A stretch of 64,000 nt of DNA. Source: Pseudomonas sp. MYb118 (GTDB taxonomy: Bacteria > Pseudomonadota > Gammaproteobacteria > Pseudomonadales > Pseudomonadaceae). The notes under the pieces are model-generated. The model saw nothing but the letters and a program-made list of their open reading frames with translations, made no database searches and was not told the DNA's origin. This document shows positions 9,328-18,007 of this stretch, in pieces. The stretch covers positions 682,001 to 746,000 of the forward strand of contig NZ_JBFRXN010000002.1 of the NCBI RefSeq assembly GCF_040947875.1. Reading direction: 5' to 3'. Each line of letters starts with the position of its first letter. Position 1 is the first letter of the stretch. Both the position numbers and the translations under genes were made by a program.

Positions 9328-9472
9328 AAGAATCCCTTTTCTGACTGCACGGTCGTGGCTGAAAGTAAGCACTCTAGTGCCCTTGCACGCCGGCCAAATC
9401 AGCCAAAGGAATGATTTGCAGAGCCGCGTAAATGCTAGCTTTGCGCCAGCATTCACAGGCTTAAACACCCGC

Positions 9473-9567
9473 CCTGTAGGAGCGAGCTTGCTCGCGATTG
9501 CGGTGGATCAGGCGACATTGTCGTTAATTGACACACCGCTATCGCGAGCAAGCTCGCTCCTACAGGG
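9473..9567. repeat. REPIN: inverted pair of REP sequences
   Basis: CCTGTAGGAGCGAGCTTGC and its inverse bound a spacer. The inner flanks (GCGGTGGATCAGG and TTGACACACCGC) extend the pairing beyond the REP heads. Confidence 0.9.
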
Positions 9568-9581
9568 ATAGGGGGCCGCGG

Positions 9582-10211
9582 TCAGTGCATCTCGGTGAAC
9601 GCGAGTTTCACCCCGATGGCGATCAGCACCGCGCCCATGGTCCGGTCGAACCAGTGGCCCATGCGGGCAAAACCGGCGCGCACGCGCTGCTGGCTGAACA
9701 GCATCGCCACCAGGCAGAACCAGGTCGCCGTCGCGGCGGCGAGGTAGATGCCGTAGCCGGCCTGCACCGCCAGCGGCGTGTGCGGGTTGATGACCACGGT
9801 GAACAGCGACAGGAAGAACAGCGTGGCCTTGGGGTTCAGGCCGTTGGTGACGAAGCCCGAGGTGAACGCGCCACGGGCGGTGCGCTCGCCCGCTTCCTTG
9901 TGCAGGTCATCGGCCACCGGCTTGGCCGGCTGCGCGCGCAGGGCCTTGAAGCCGATGTACAGCAGGTAGGCGGCCGCCGCCCATTTCAAGGCATTGAACA
10001 GCATGATCGACTGCGACACGATCAGGCCGATACCGAGCAACGAATAGCCGACATGCAGGAAAATCGCCGTGCCCACGCCCAGCGCCGTCCAGGTACCGGC
10101 GCGGCGGCCGTGGGTCACGCTCTCACGCACCACCACGGCAAAGTCCGGGCCTGGGCTGGCCACGGCCAGTAGATGGATAAGGGCGACGGTCAGGAATTCT
10201 GTCCAGTACAA
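9582..10211 (-). CDS. LysE/RhtB family amino-acid exporter
   Basis: The 209-residue protein has the LysE/RhtB layout: N-terminal helix with the conserved VASPGPDFAVV motif (about 17-27), then about five further hydrophobic segments and the mid-protein GFVTNGLNPKATLFF motif. These inner-membrane carriers export amino acids such as homoserine, threonine, lysine or derivatives; the substrate here cannot be assigned. The start codon is TTG at 10211 (TTG TAC TGG), supported by GAGG about 7 bp upstream and by the typical MYWTEFLTVA N-terminus. REPINs lie on both sides, so it is a single-gene unit. Confidence 0.85.
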   Translation of the reverse strand: MYWTEFLTVALIHLLAVASPGPDFAVVVRESVTHGRRAGTWTALGVGTAIFLHVGYSLLGIGLIVSQSIMLFNALKWAAAAYLLYIGFKALRAQPAKPVADDLHKEAGERTARGAFTSGFVTNGLNPKATLFFLSLFTVVINPHTPLAVQAGYGIYLAAATATWFCLVAMLFSQQRVRAGFARMGHWFDRTMGAVLIAIGVKLAFTEMH

Positions 10212-10250
10212 GGGGATACCTCGGGGTGGTCGGTCGAAAAACCTATTACC

Positions 10251-10347
10251 CCCTGTAGGAGCGAGCTTGCTCGCGATGGCGGTGTGTCAGGCGATATTGT
10301 CGTTAACTGACAGACCGCCATCGCGAGCAAGCTCGCTCCTACAGGGG
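10251..10347. repeat. REPIN: inverted pair of REP sequences
   Basis: Inverted REP units with extended inner pairing (GGCGGTGTGTCAG against CTGACAGACCGCC). It lies between the divergent LysE and hprA genes. Confidence 0.92.
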
Positions 10348-10438
10348 GATGTGTAGGCCGGCAGGGAGTAACCATTTGTTTCTATCTGGTAGGCTCGGCA
10401 GATTACGCTTTCAGTTCATTGCACAAAAGGTACAGTTG

Positions 10439-11404
10439 ATGACGAACTTTCGCCGCGCCGTTTTCCTCGACCATCCATCGCTCGACCTCGGTGACCTGGA
10501 CCTCACCCCCTTGCGCGATTGTTTCGACGAACTGGAGCTGTTCGCCCAGACCACGCCGGAACAGGTCGCCGAACGCCTCAAGGGCGCGACCGTCGCCATC
10601 AGCAACAAGATCCTGATCGACGCCGCGACCATCGCCGCCAGCCCCGAGCTCAAGCTGATCCTGATCACGGCCACCGGCACCAACAACGTCGATCTCGCCG
10701 CCGCCCGCGCCCATGGCGTCACGGTGTGCAATTGCCAGGGTTACGGCACGCCGTCGGTGGCGCAGCACACGATCATGCTGCTGCTAAACCTGGCCACACG
10801 CCTGGCCGATTACCAGAAAGCCGTCGGTGAAGGTCGCTGGCAACAGGCCAAGCAGTTCTGCCTGCTCGATTACCCGATCGTCGAGCTCGAAGGCAAGACG
10901 CTCGGCCTGCTCGGCCACGGCGAACTGGGTGGCGCGGTGGCCCGCCTGGCCGAAGCGTTCGGCATGCGCGTGCTGCTCGGGCAGATTCCAGGCCGCCCTG
11001 CCCGCCCCGACCGTTTGCCGCTGGATGAATTGCTGCCGCAGGTCGATGCGCTGACCCTGCACTGCCCGCTCAACGAACACACCCGCCACTTCATCGGCGC
11101 CCGCGAACTGGCGTCGATGAAACCGGGCGCGTTCGTGGTCAACACCGCGCGCGGTGGCCTGATCGACGAACAGGCATTGGCCGATGCCCTGCGCAATGGC
11201 CACCTCGGCGGCGCGGCCACCGACGTGCTCAGCGTCGAACCGCCAGCGGCCGGCAACCCGTTGCTCGCCGACGACATCCCGCGCCTGATCGTCACCCCGC
11301 ACAACGCCTGGGGCAGTCGCGAGGCGCGCCAGCGGATCGTCGGCCAGTTGACCGAAAACGCACAGGGCTACTTCAGCGGTAAGGCACTGCGGGTCGTCAG
11401 TTGA
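10439..11404 (+). CDS. hprA: D-2-hydroxyacid dehydrogenase (glycerate dehydrogenase/hydroxypyruvate reductase)
   Basis: The start is ATG at 10439 (MTNFRRAVFLDHPSLD), not the upstream in-frame codons that run into the REP element. The 321-residue protein has the NAD-binding GHGELGG loop (about residues 158-164) and the catalytic Arg-Glu-His set of the family: NTARGGLIDE, a downstream Glu, and TPHNAWGS. It reduces hydroxypyruvate to D-glycerate or related 2-keto acids with NAD(P)H in the cytoplasm. It is immediately upstream of rsmC in the order hprA-rsmC seen, from memory, in P. aeruginosa PA4626-PA4627. Substrate specificity within the family is not certain. Confidence 0.8.
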   Translation: MTNFRRAVFLDHPSLDLGDLDLTPLRDCFDELELFAQTTPEQVAERLKGATVAISNKILIDAATIAASPELKLILITATGTNNVDLAAARAHGVTVCNCQGYGTPSVAQHTIMLLLNLATRLADYQKAVGEGRWQQAKQFCLLDYPIVELEGKTLGLLGHGELGGAVARLAEAFGMRVLLGQIPGRPARPDRLPLDELLPQVDALTLHCPLNEHTRHFIGARELASMKPGAFVVNTARGGLIDEQALADALRNGHLGGAATDVLSVEPPAAGNPLLADDIPRLIVTPHNAWGSREARQRIVGQLTENAQGYFSGKALRVVS

Positions 11405-11437
11405 TAAACTGCCGCACATTTTTTCAGGGAGCAGAGT

Positions 11438-12436
11438 ATGGATCCGCGCAGTGAAGTACTGCTTCGTCAGGCCGAGTTGTTCCAGGGCTCGGTGTTGCTG
11501 GCCGGTTTGCCCGCCGACGATTTGCTCGGGCGCCTGCCCGACGCCCACGGCTGGTGCTGGCATGCCGGCGATCAGGCCGGGCTGGAGGCACGTTTCGCCG
11601 GGCGCAGCCATTTCGGCGTGAACGCTCCCGAGCGCGAGTTCGAGGCTGCGGTGCTGTTCCTGCCCAAGGCCCGCGACCTCACCGATTACCTGCTCAACGC
11701 CCTCGCCTCGCGCCTGGCCGGGCGCGAGCTGTTTCTGGTGGGAGAAAAGCGCAGCGGTATCGAAGGCGCGGCCAAACAACTGAACCCGTTCGGCAAACCG
11801 CGCAAGCTCGACAGTGCCCGGCATTGCCAACTCTGGCAGGTCACCGTGGCCGACGCGCCAGCGGCCAAACCCCTGGAAAGCTTGGCTCAGACCTATGAGC
11901 TGCCACTGGCCGAAGGCCCGTTGACCGTCATCAGCTTGCCGGGCGTGTTCAGCCACGGCCGGCTGGATCGCGGCAGTGCGTTGTTGCTGGAGCACCTGGA
12001 CAAGTTGCCGAGCGGCCACTTGCTGGACTTCGGTTGCGGCGCCGGCGTGCTGGGGGCGGCGGTCAAGCGTCGCTACCCGGACAGTCAACTGACCCTGCTG
12101 GATGTCGATGCCTTTGCCACGGCCAGCAGTCGCCTGACCCTGGCGGCCAACGGCCTGCAGGCCGAGGTGATTACCGGTGACGGCATCGACGCCGCACCGA
12201 TGGGTTTGAGTGCGATCCTGAGCAACCCGCCGTTCCATGTCGGGGTGCACACCAACTACCAGGCTACCGAGAATTTGCTGCGAAAAGCGGCAAAACATCT
12301 GAAAAACGGCGGCGAACTTCGCCTGGTCGCCAACAGCTTCCTGAAGTACCAGCCACTGATCGAAGAGCATCTTGGCGTGTGTGCGATCAAGGCCGAAGGA
12401 CAGGGTTTCCGCATCTACCGGGCCAAGCGCGGCTGA
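11438..12436 (+). CDS. rsmC: 16S rRNA (guanine1207-N2)-methyltransferase
   Basis: The 332-residue protein has the duplicated RsmC/RlmG architecture: a degenerate N-terminal methyltransferase-like half and a catalytic C-terminal half with SAM motif [14 protein letters not shown] (about 194-207) and catalytic motif NPPFHVG. It methylates N2 of G1207 in 16S rRNA in the 30S subunit. Start ATG at 11438 with GGGAGCAG upstream, 33 bp after hprA, so they may be co-transcribed. Length is normal. Confidence 0.92.
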   Translation: MDPRSEVLLRQAELFQGSVLLAGLPADDLLGRLPDAHGWCWHAGDQAGLEARFAGRSHFGVNAPEREFEAAVLFLPKARDLTDYLLNALASRLAGRELFLVGEKRSGIEGAAKQLNPFGKPRKLDSARHCQLWQVTVADAPAAKPLESLAQTYELPLAEGPLTVISLPGVFSHGRLDRGSALLLEHLDKLPSGHLLDFGCGAGVLGAAVKRRYPDSQLTLLDVDAFATASSRLTLAANGLQAEVITGDGIDAAPMGLSAILSNPPFHVGVHTNYQATENLLRKAAKHLKNGGELRLVANSFLKYQPLIEEHLGVCAIKAEGQGFRIYRAKRG

Positions 12437-12458
12437 CACGTCTTTTCAAAAAAGGGGC

Positions 12459-12487
12459 TTGCCCAATCGGATTTGCCTAGGCAGAAT
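12459..12487 (+). promoter_or_regulatory. putative promoter of the Mn riboswitch transcript
   Basis: TTGCCC (12459-12464) and CAGAAT (12482-12487) are 17 bp apart, placing a start near 12495, a few bases before the conserved GGGGAGTAG of the riboswitch. Confidence 0.55.
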
Positions 12488-12497
12488 CCGCTCCGTC

Positions 12498-12692
12498 CTA
12501 GGGGAGTAGTCTCCCACGAGCGCCATGCTCGTCCGGCGTGCGTCAACATACTTGGTCCTCAGACCATGGCGCATGCGACCCAAGCCTCCGCATCAGACGG
12601 AGCGCAGGGTTTGACAAGACCTATGACACGCACACCTTACCCGGGGCGGGAAGGCTGTACGTGTCATAGCCGTGTCGACCCGCCCCTTAGGA
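12498..12692 (+). ncRNA. yybP-ykoY (manganese) riboswitch leader
   Basis: The leader carries the hallmark GGGGAGTAG at 12501-12509, followed by a stem-loop and the second conserved block GTCAACATACTTGGTCC (from about 12542), as in the E. coli alx/mntP leaders. Further on, CTATGACACG (12621-12630) pairs perfectly with CGTGTCATAG (12660-12669). The loop of that hairpin holds GGGGCGGG (12643-12650), which is complementary to CCCGCCCC (12679-12686), directly before the Shine-Dalgarno TTAGGA at 12687-12692. This suggests a pseudoknot controlling ribosome access. Family knowledge: this class senses Mn2+ and controls Mn exporters, which fits the downstream gene. Confidence 0.88.
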
Positions 12693-12700
12693 AAACCCTG

Positions 12701-13285
12701 ATGCTGGATTCACTTCTCGTTCCCACCGCAATCGTTGCCTTGGCCGAAATCGGCGACAAGACGCAACTGCTCGCGCTGATTCTGGCTGCCCGGTTCCGTA
12801 AACCGTGGCCCATCATCGCCGGCATCGTCGCCGCCACCCTGGCCAACCACGCAGCCGCCGGTGCAGTCGGGGCCTGGTTCGGCAGTTTCTTCTCGGATGC
12901 GATGCTGCACTGGATTCTCGCCGCCAGTTTTGCCGCAACCGCGCTGTGGACCCTGGTGCCGGACAAACTGGATGACGACGAAGCCAGCACGACCCGCAAG
13001 TTCGGGCCGTTCCTGACCACGCTGATCGCGTTCTTCCTCGCGGAAATCGGTGACAAGACGCAAATCGCCACGGTGATGCTCGCCGCGCAATACCCGGAAC
13101 TGTGGCTGGTGATCATTGGTACCACCGTCGGCATGCTGATTGCCAACGTGCCGGTGGTACTGGCGGGTAACTTCGCTGCCGAGAAACTGCCGTTGACCCT
13201 GATCCGTCGCCTGGCGGCGTCGGCGTTCTTCATCCTGGCGGTGGTGGCGGTTTACAAGGCGATGCAGAGTAGTGGGTGGGTTTAA
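12701..13285 (+). CDS. GDT1/TMEM165 (UPF0016) family Mn2+ exporter
   Basis: The start is ATG at 12701 (MLDSLLVPTAIVALAE); longer frames upstream would translate the riboswitch. The 194-residue inner-membrane protein has six predicted helices in two repeats, each with the signature EIGDKTQ (about 17-23 and 114-120), whose Glu and Asp form the cation site. Family members in bacteria (MneA-type) export Mn2+. The preceding yybP-ykoY riboswitch supports Mn2+ as the ligand and substrate: high Mn2+ should turn the gene on to remove excess metal. TTAGGA serves as ribosome binding site. A REP pair follows. Confidence 0.9.
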   Translation: MLDSLLVPTAIVALAEIGDKTQLLALILAARFRKPWPIIAGIVAATLANHAAAGAVGAWFGSFFSDAMLHWILAASFAATALWTLVPDKLDDDEASTTRKFGPFLTTLIAFFLAEIGDKTQIATVMLAAQYPELWLVIIGTTVGMLIANVPVVLAGNFAAEKLPLTLIRRLAASAFFILAVVAVYKAMQSSGWV

Positions 13286-13300
13286 AACCGTGTAATCGTT

Positions 13301-13409
13301 CATCGCGAGCAGGCTCGCTCCCACATTGGCTCTCTGTCGGACACAACATTTGTGTTCAATGAAAATCAACTGTGGGAGCGAGCCTGTCGAGGCGTCGAAC
13401 CGTCGCGAT
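13301..13409. repeat. REP pair, one arm degenerate
   Basis: CATCGCGAGCAGGCTCGCTCCCACA is followed after about 45 bp by TGTGGGAGCGAGCCTGTCG. The right arm has extra sequence (AGGCGTCGAACCG) before the closing CGCGAT, so it no longer forms a clean palindrome. Confidence 0.8.
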
Positions 13410-13433
13410 TAGGTCAGCCGCAACAACGCAAAA

Positions 13434-14252
13434 TCAGGACTTCGGCGCTTTCTCGTACAACGGCATCACCTTCGGAATCGCCGCTTCCAGGGAAGCGATC
13501 CGGCTGCTGGAGTTCGGGTGAGTGCTCATGAACTCCGGTGGCGAGCCTTCCGAGGCCTTGCTCATCTTGTTCCACAGGGTGATCGCCGCGTTCGGGTTGT
13601 AGCCGGCGCGAGCGGCCAGTTCCAGGCCGATCAGGTCCGCTTCGTTTTCGTTGGCGCGGCTGTTGGGCAGGGTCATGCCGTAGTTGGCAACGGTGTCGGC
13701 CAGCGCCAGGCTGTCCTGGCCGAGGCCGAACAAGGCGCCGGCGCCCTGCTTGGCCATCTCGATGCCGTAGGCCTTGGACATGGCTTCACGGCCGTGTTCG
13801 CGCAGGGCGTGGGCAATTTCATGGCCCATGACCGCCGCGATTTCATCGTCGGTGAGTTTCAGGGTGTCGATCAGCCCGGTGTAGAAAATGATCTTGCCGC
13901 CCGGCCCGCAGTTGGCATTGAGCTCGTCGCTCTTGATCAGGTTGACCTCCCATTTCCACTGGGCCGAATCCGGACGGAAAACCGGTGCCTGGGCAATCAG
14001 CCGATTGGCAATCGTCTGTACACGCTTGGCCTCGGCGCTGGTCTTGTCCAGCACGCCCTGGCTGCTCGCCTCGCCCACGGTCTTCTGGTAGGACTGGGCA
14101 TACATCTGGTTGACTTCGTCCGTGGACAACATGCTGAACATGTACTGTTTGCGCTCCACGCCCACGGCCCCACCGCTGGTGGTGTTGACCGACTGACACC
14201 CGGCGAGCAACAGACCCGCGCCCAGAGCACACACAACCAATCGCTTGTTCAT
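13434..14252 (-). CDS. M48-family metallopeptidase, lipoprotein
   Basis: The start is the ATG at 14252 (MNKRLVVCALGAGLLLAGCQS), with GGAG about 10 bp upstream; a lipoprotein signal with lipobox LAGC precedes the acylated Cys at about 19. The 272-residue protein has the zinc motif HEIAH (in AAVMGHEIAHALREHG) and the third-ligand region NENEADLIGLELAARAGYNP. This is the LoiP/YcaL type of M48 protease: lipid-anchored in the periplasm, degrading or maturing envelope proteins. It is a single gene divergent from the chemoreceptor. The last helix-rich part MSTHPNSSSRIASLEA is typical of the family. Confidence 0.9.
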   Translation of the reverse strand: MNKRLVVCALGAGLLLAGCQSVNTTSGGAVGVERKQYMFSMLSTDEVNQMYAQSYQKTVGEASSQGVLDKTSAEAKRVQTIANRLIAQAPVFRPDSAQWKWEVNLIKSDELNANCGPGGKIIFYTGLIDTLKLTDDEIAAVMGHEIAHALREHGREAMSKAYGIEMAKQGAGALFGLGQDSLALADTVANYGMTLPNSRANENEADLIGLELAARAGYNPNAAITLWNKMSKASEGSPPEFMSTHPNSSSRIASLEAAIPKVMPLYEKAPKS

Positions 14253-14514
14253 CAATAAACTCCTTGAAAACATGCCGGCTATCCTAGGCGCCCATTTGTA
14301 TTGGCGCCAGATACAACAGACACACAAGCAAACATTTCAGATGAAGCCCCGTGTGCTGTAGGAAAAAATTCACATCACCGGCCGGCCGCAGCCGGCCATG
14401 CTTCAAATGCGACATCAACCTCTCCAAAACAGTCAATTCATCGCCCCGCGCTCATGGCCCTCAGTGCCAATGCCGATACAGCACCGCAGATATCCTCTTG
14501 CGTGCGGAGTCCCC

Positions 14515-16656
14515 ATGAAGTTCAAGTCGATCCAGTTTTCCGTGGCAGCCCTGGCCGGTGCCATCGTATTAAGTGTCGTCGCGGCGCTGGTGCTGTACGC
14601 GCTGTTCTCCGGTGCCCGCACCCAGGACATGGTCCAGGAGCGAACCCAGGCGCAATTCGAACAAGTCATCGAACAGCGCCTGACGTCCCTGGCGCAAACC
14701 CAGGTCAGCCAGATCCAGCGTGAACTCGAAGCGCCCCTGCTGATTGCCGGCGGCCTGGTGCGGGTCAACGCGCTGATCGGCACGCCGGGTGCCGACGGCC
14801 AACCGCAGTTGAGCCTCAACCGCGAGCAATTGATCAGCCTGATCAAGGAAAACGTGGCGAAAAACCCGAAGATTCTCGGCACCTACATCGCCTGGGAACA
14901 AAACGTACTGGACCGCAATGACGCGGCCTACATCGGCACCCAGGTCAAAGGCATCGACCCGGCCAACGGCCGTTTCCTGCCGTGGTGGTTCCGCAATGCC
15001 GACGGCAGCCTGGGCCTGGACAAACTGGTGGATGTCGACGACCAGAAGACCCTGTCCACCGGGGTGCGTGCCAGCGAGTATTACCTGTGCTCGAAAGAGA
15101 CGAAAAAGTCCTGTGTGATTGATCCGGCGCCCTACAAGGTCGGCGACAAGATCGTCATGCTCGCGTCCTTCATCGAACCGATCATGCTCAACGGCGCCTT
15201 CCAGGGCATCGTCGGCGCCGACCTGTCGGTGAACTTCATCCAGGAAATGCTCCTGGGCGCCAACCAGAAGCTGTACAACGGCTCGGGCGTAATGGCGCTG
15301 ATCGGAGGCAATGGCCGGATCGTCGCCTACACCAAGGACCCGAGCAAATTCGGTGAAAAGGTCAGCGACATCCTCGACAGCCAGCAGATTGCCAACATGG
15401 CCAATCTCAAGCGCGGCGAAGTGACTTACACCGTCGACAAGGCCCAGGGCCGCATCGAGTTGTACCTGCCATTCGGCATCGGCCAGACCGACGCGCGCTG
15501 GACGCTGATGCTGCAACTGCCGCTGGACGCGGTGATGGCCGACCTGCAAAAGCTGCAGGCCGACCTCAATAGCCAGCGCAAGTCCGACACCTTCGGCATG
15601 GCCATGGTCGGCCTGGTGATTGCCGGCATCGGCCTGCTGGTGATCTGGCTGGTGGGCCACGGCATTGCCCGCCCGCTGCGGCAGATGGTGGCCATGCTCG
15701 ACGACATCGCCAAGGGTGAAGGCGACCTGACCCGCCGCCTGAGCAGCGATCGCGCCGATGAACTGGGCTCGATCGCCAAGGGCTTCAACACCTTCCTGGC
15801 CAAGTTGCAGGCGATGATCACCCAGGTGGTGACGTCGGTGCAGAGCGTCAGCGACTCGTCGGAACACACCGCCGACATCGCCATCCGCACCAACATCGGC
15901 GTGCAGAAGCAAATGGTCGAGATCGACCAGGTCGCCACCGCCGTGCATGAGATGACCGCCACCGCCCAGGATGTGGCGCGCAACGCCACCCAGGCGGCGC
16001 AAGCGGCGAGCCACGCCGACCAGTCGGCGGCCCAGGGCAAGCAGATCGTGCAGGACACCTCGAACTCGATCGGCGTGCTGGCCGTGGAAATCGGCAAGGC
16101 GGTGAATGTGGTGCAAGCGCTGGCCAAGGACAGCGAGAACATCAACGCCATCCTCACCGCCATTCGCGGCATCGCTGAACAGACCAACCTGCTGGCCTTG
16201 AACGCCGCCATCGAAGCGGCGCGCGCCGGGGAACAAGGTCGCGGGTTTGCCGTGGTGGCCGATGAAGTGCGCAACCTGGCGCAGAAAACCCAGCAGGCCA
16301 CCGAAGAAATCCAGACCATGATCCAGCAGTTGCAACAGGGCACGCGCGACGTGGTGCGGGTGATGGAAGACAGCCAGAACCGCACCGATGAGAGCGTGCA
16401 ACACGCGGCCAAGGCGGCCGAAGCGCTGGACGCGATCACCCGGGCGGTGTCGGTGATCAACGACATGAACACCCAGATCGCCAGTGCCGCGGAGGAACAG
16501 AGCGCGGTGGCCGATGACATCAACCGCAACGTGATCAACATCGGCCAGGTGGCCAACGAGGTGGCGGGCGGTGCCGATGAGTCGAGCGCGGCGAGTGCCG
16601 GGTTGACCAAGTTGGCCGAGCAGCAGCGGCGGTTGATCAATCAGTTCAAGGTTTGA
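14515..16656 (+). CDS. methyl-accepting chemotaxis protein with dCache sensor
   Basis: The start is ATG at 14515 with GGAG 7 bp upstream. The 713-residue receptor has TM1 at about 10-32, a periplasmic dCache-type sensor (about 33-355; [28 protein letters not shown] and [20 protein letters not shown] are typical Cache segments), TM2 at about 362-384, a HAMP linker and a signalling domain with the hairpin [20 protein letters not shown]. It detects a small molecule and drives CheA/CheW at the cell pole. From memory it is the positional equivalent of PA4633. Cache domains of this type often bind amino acids or organic acids; the ligand is not predictable here. Confidence 0.9.
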   Translation: MKFKSIQFSVAALAGAIVLSVVAALVLYALFSGARTQDMVQERTQAQFEQVIEQRLTSLAQTQVSQIQRELEAPLLIAGGLVRVNALIGTPGADGQPQLSLNREQLISLIKENVAKNPKILGTYIAWEQNVLDRNDAAYIGTQVKGIDPANGRFLPWWFRNADGSLGLDKLVDVDDQKTLSTGVRASEYYLCSKETKKSCVIDPAPYKVGDKIVMLASFIEPIMLNGAFQGIVGADLSVNFIQEMLLGANQKLYNGSGVMALIGGNGRIVAYTKDPSKFGEKVSDILDSQQIANMANLKRGEVTYTVDKAQGRIELYLPFGIGQTDARWTLMLQLPLDAVMADLQKLQADLNSQRKSDTFGMAMVGLVIAGIGLLVIWLVGHGIARPLRQMVAMLDDIAKGEGDLTRRLSSDRADELGSIAKGFNTFLAKLQAMITQVVTSVQSVSDSSEHTADIAIRTNIGVQKQMVEIDQVATAVHEMTATAQDVARNATQAAQAASHADQSAAQGKQIVQDTSNSIGVLAVEIGKAVNVVQALAKDSENINAILTAIRGIAEQTNLLALNAAIEAARAGEQGRGFAVVADEVRNLAQKTQQATEEIQTMIQQLQQGTRDVVRVMEDSQNRTDESVQHAAKAAEALDAITRAVSVINDMNTQIASAAEEQSAVADDINRNVINIGQVANEVAGGADESSAASAGLTKLAEQQRRLINQFKV

Positions 16657-16666
16657 TCTTCAGGGC

Positions 16667-16738
16667 CCTATCGCGAGCAGGCTCGCTCCTACACGGGATC
16701 TGCGTTCACTGTAGGAGCGAGCTTGCTCGCGATAGGGC
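16667..16738. repeat. compact REPIN
   Basis: Two inverted REPs with a very short spacer (about 18 bp) just after the chemoreceptor stop. The outer flanks CCTATCGCGAG and CTCGCGATAGG are also complementary. It may act as the transcript end for the receptor and the convergent SRAP gene. Confidence 0.9.
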
Positions 16739-16754
16739 CGGCCGAAACACCCCA

Positions 16755-17378
16755 TCAAGCCGGAGTCAGACACTCCGGCCCATTCAATTTCGGATCATTC
16801 ACCAGATTAGCCAGCACCCGCTCGCGCAACGCGACCGGCTCGCTGGCCAACAGCCCCTGCAGCACATGCAAGGGTGTTTCTGGATCGAGCCAGGCCTGTT
16901 GCCCTGCCGCATCGAGGATCAGGGGCCGCCGCTGGTTCATGGCCGGCTGCGTGATCACCGCCGTGCTCAGCCACACCTGTTCCTGCACCGGGTAGGCTTC
17001 CCAGATCGCCGCAAAAAACACTGACGAGCCCTCCCCCGGCGTCAACCAGTACGGGCGCTTGCGGGTGCCGCCGCGCCATTCGTAAAAGCCGTTGGCCGGC
17101 AGCAGGCAGCGGCGCTCGCGCAGGGCCTGGCGGAACATCGGTTGCTCGGCCACGGTTTCGGCCCGGGCATGGGCCGGGGTGCGGGACAGGTCGGTCAGCC
17201 ACGGCGGCGTCAATCCCCAGCGCGCACGGGCCAACGTGCGCTGGCCGTCGGCGTCGGCGCGAATCATCAACACCGAATCGTTGGGGGAAATGTTCCACTG
17301 GGCCTGCTGATCGGCCGGAAAGCCAGGCAGGGCCGCGAAGGCGGGGTTCCAGCGAAACAGGGCATAACGTCCACACAT
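16755..17378 (-). CDS. SRAP-domain (YedK/HMCES-like) abasic-site protein
   Basis: The 207-residue protein begins MCGRYALF; after Met removal Cys2 is the residue that SRAP proteins crosslink to abasic sites in single-stranded DNA. The Glu motif GFYEW is present (Glu100). The two other catalytic positions look exchanged: the usual NARxE reads H70-ARAE, and the usual HDRMP/HDRRP loop is shortened and reads N148-QRRP. The bases are unambiguous (CAT for His70, AAC for Asn148). This is a normal-length SRAP protein otherwise. The family protects abasic sites at replication forks as DNA-protein crosslinks. It stands alone, facing a REPIN. Confidence 0.9.
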   Translation of the reverse strand: MCGRYALFRWNPAFAALPGFPADQQAQWNISPNDSVLMIRADADGQRTLARARWGLTPPWLTDLSRTPAHARAETVAEQPMFRQALRERRCLLPANGFYEWRGGTRKRPYWLTPGEGSSVFFAAIWEAYPVQEQVWLSTAVITQPAMNQRRPLILDAAGQQAWLDPETPLHVLQGLLASEPVALRERVLANLVNDPKLNGPECLTPA

Positions 17379-17413
17379 GGGGTAGCACGACTCTTGATAA
17401 AACGACCGCCAGC

Positions 17414-17674
17414 CTAACAGACCAGCGTGCCGGGAAAACTGTCCGGTTCATCGCCCGGCAGTGGCAGCGCGGCATTGTACGCCGTGATCAGCGCGCGGGC
17501 GCTGGCGGCCTGATCGTCTTCCACCGCCAGCCCCAACAGACCGAAGATGGGCAGCTCGCCGCTGGCACCGAGCAAATCCCGCCCGACCAGATGCGCCTCG
17601 ATACCCTCGCTTTCCAGCATGCGTTGCAGCAACTCGCCTTCCATCAGGCTTTCCGGCTCATAGATTCGCTGCAT
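17414..17674 (-). CDS. DUF2007 putative signal-transducing protein
   Basis: An 86-residue protein beginning MQRIYEPESLMEGELLQRMLESEGI; this helix followed by HLVGRDLLGA is the DUF2007 pattern, a PII-like small fold. I chose the ATG at 17674 because AAGGGG lies 6 bp upstream; an ATG at 17689 overlapping the previous stop (ATGA) is possible but lacks a binding site. It follows the CPXCG gene, so they are co-transcribed. Function unknown. Confidence 0.8.
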   Translation of the reverse strand: MQRIYEPESLMEGELLQRMLESEGIEAHLVGRDLLGASGELPIFGLLGLAVEDDQAASARALITAYNAALPLPGDEPDSFPGTLVC

Positions 17675-17685
17675 GAAATGCCCCT

Positions 17686-17868
17686 TCATTCATTTTCGCT
17701 GTGAACTTCGAGCATCCATTCCTGACCATCGGTCTGCAGTACAAAGGTAATCGGCCGGCAACACACCGGACAGTCTTCAATATAGGTCTGGTCACCGCCG
17801 GACAGGTCCAGCACGGCCTCGGCCTCTTCTCCACAATAAGGACATTCGTAGCGCTCGGTTTCCAGCAT
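17686..17868 (-). CDS. CPXCG-motif zinc-ribbon-like small protein
   Basis: A 60-residue protein with two Cys pairs, CPYCG at 9-13 and CPVC at 34-37, the layout of a one-zinc ribbon. It belongs to the CPXCG cysteine-rich family. The gene is first in a two-gene unit with the DUF2007 gene; the pair is widespread together in gamma-proteobacteria, suggesting a joint unknown role. Confidence 0.85.
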   Translation of the reverse strand: MLETERYECPYCGEEAEAVLDLSGGDQTYIEDCPVCCRPITFVLQTDGQEWMLEVHSENE

Positions 17869-18007
17869 CGCGGTCTCCAGGGTGACTTGTGCGTATAATC
17901 GCCGGTCTATTTGCAGGGCTATTGGTGTCTGGCTACCTTTTCAGACCGTGCCCCGCCGGTTTTCGATCAAAACCTTTACTTACCCTAGCCGTTTCCAACA
18001 AGAGAGC

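Noticed and set aside
10784..12439. A 551-codon minus-strand frame across hprA and rsmC
   Set aside because: Covers two convincing genes on the other strand and lacks any recognisable motif.
12473..12700. N-terminal extension of the GDT1 gene
   Set aside because: The extension would translate the conserved riboswitch, and the ATG at 12701 has a Shine-Dalgarno and the family N-terminus.
14569..16404. A 611-codon minus-strand frame across the chemoreceptor
   Set aside because: Repetitive His/Leu/Gly/Asp composition without motifs, opposite to a clear receptor gene; a shadow frame.
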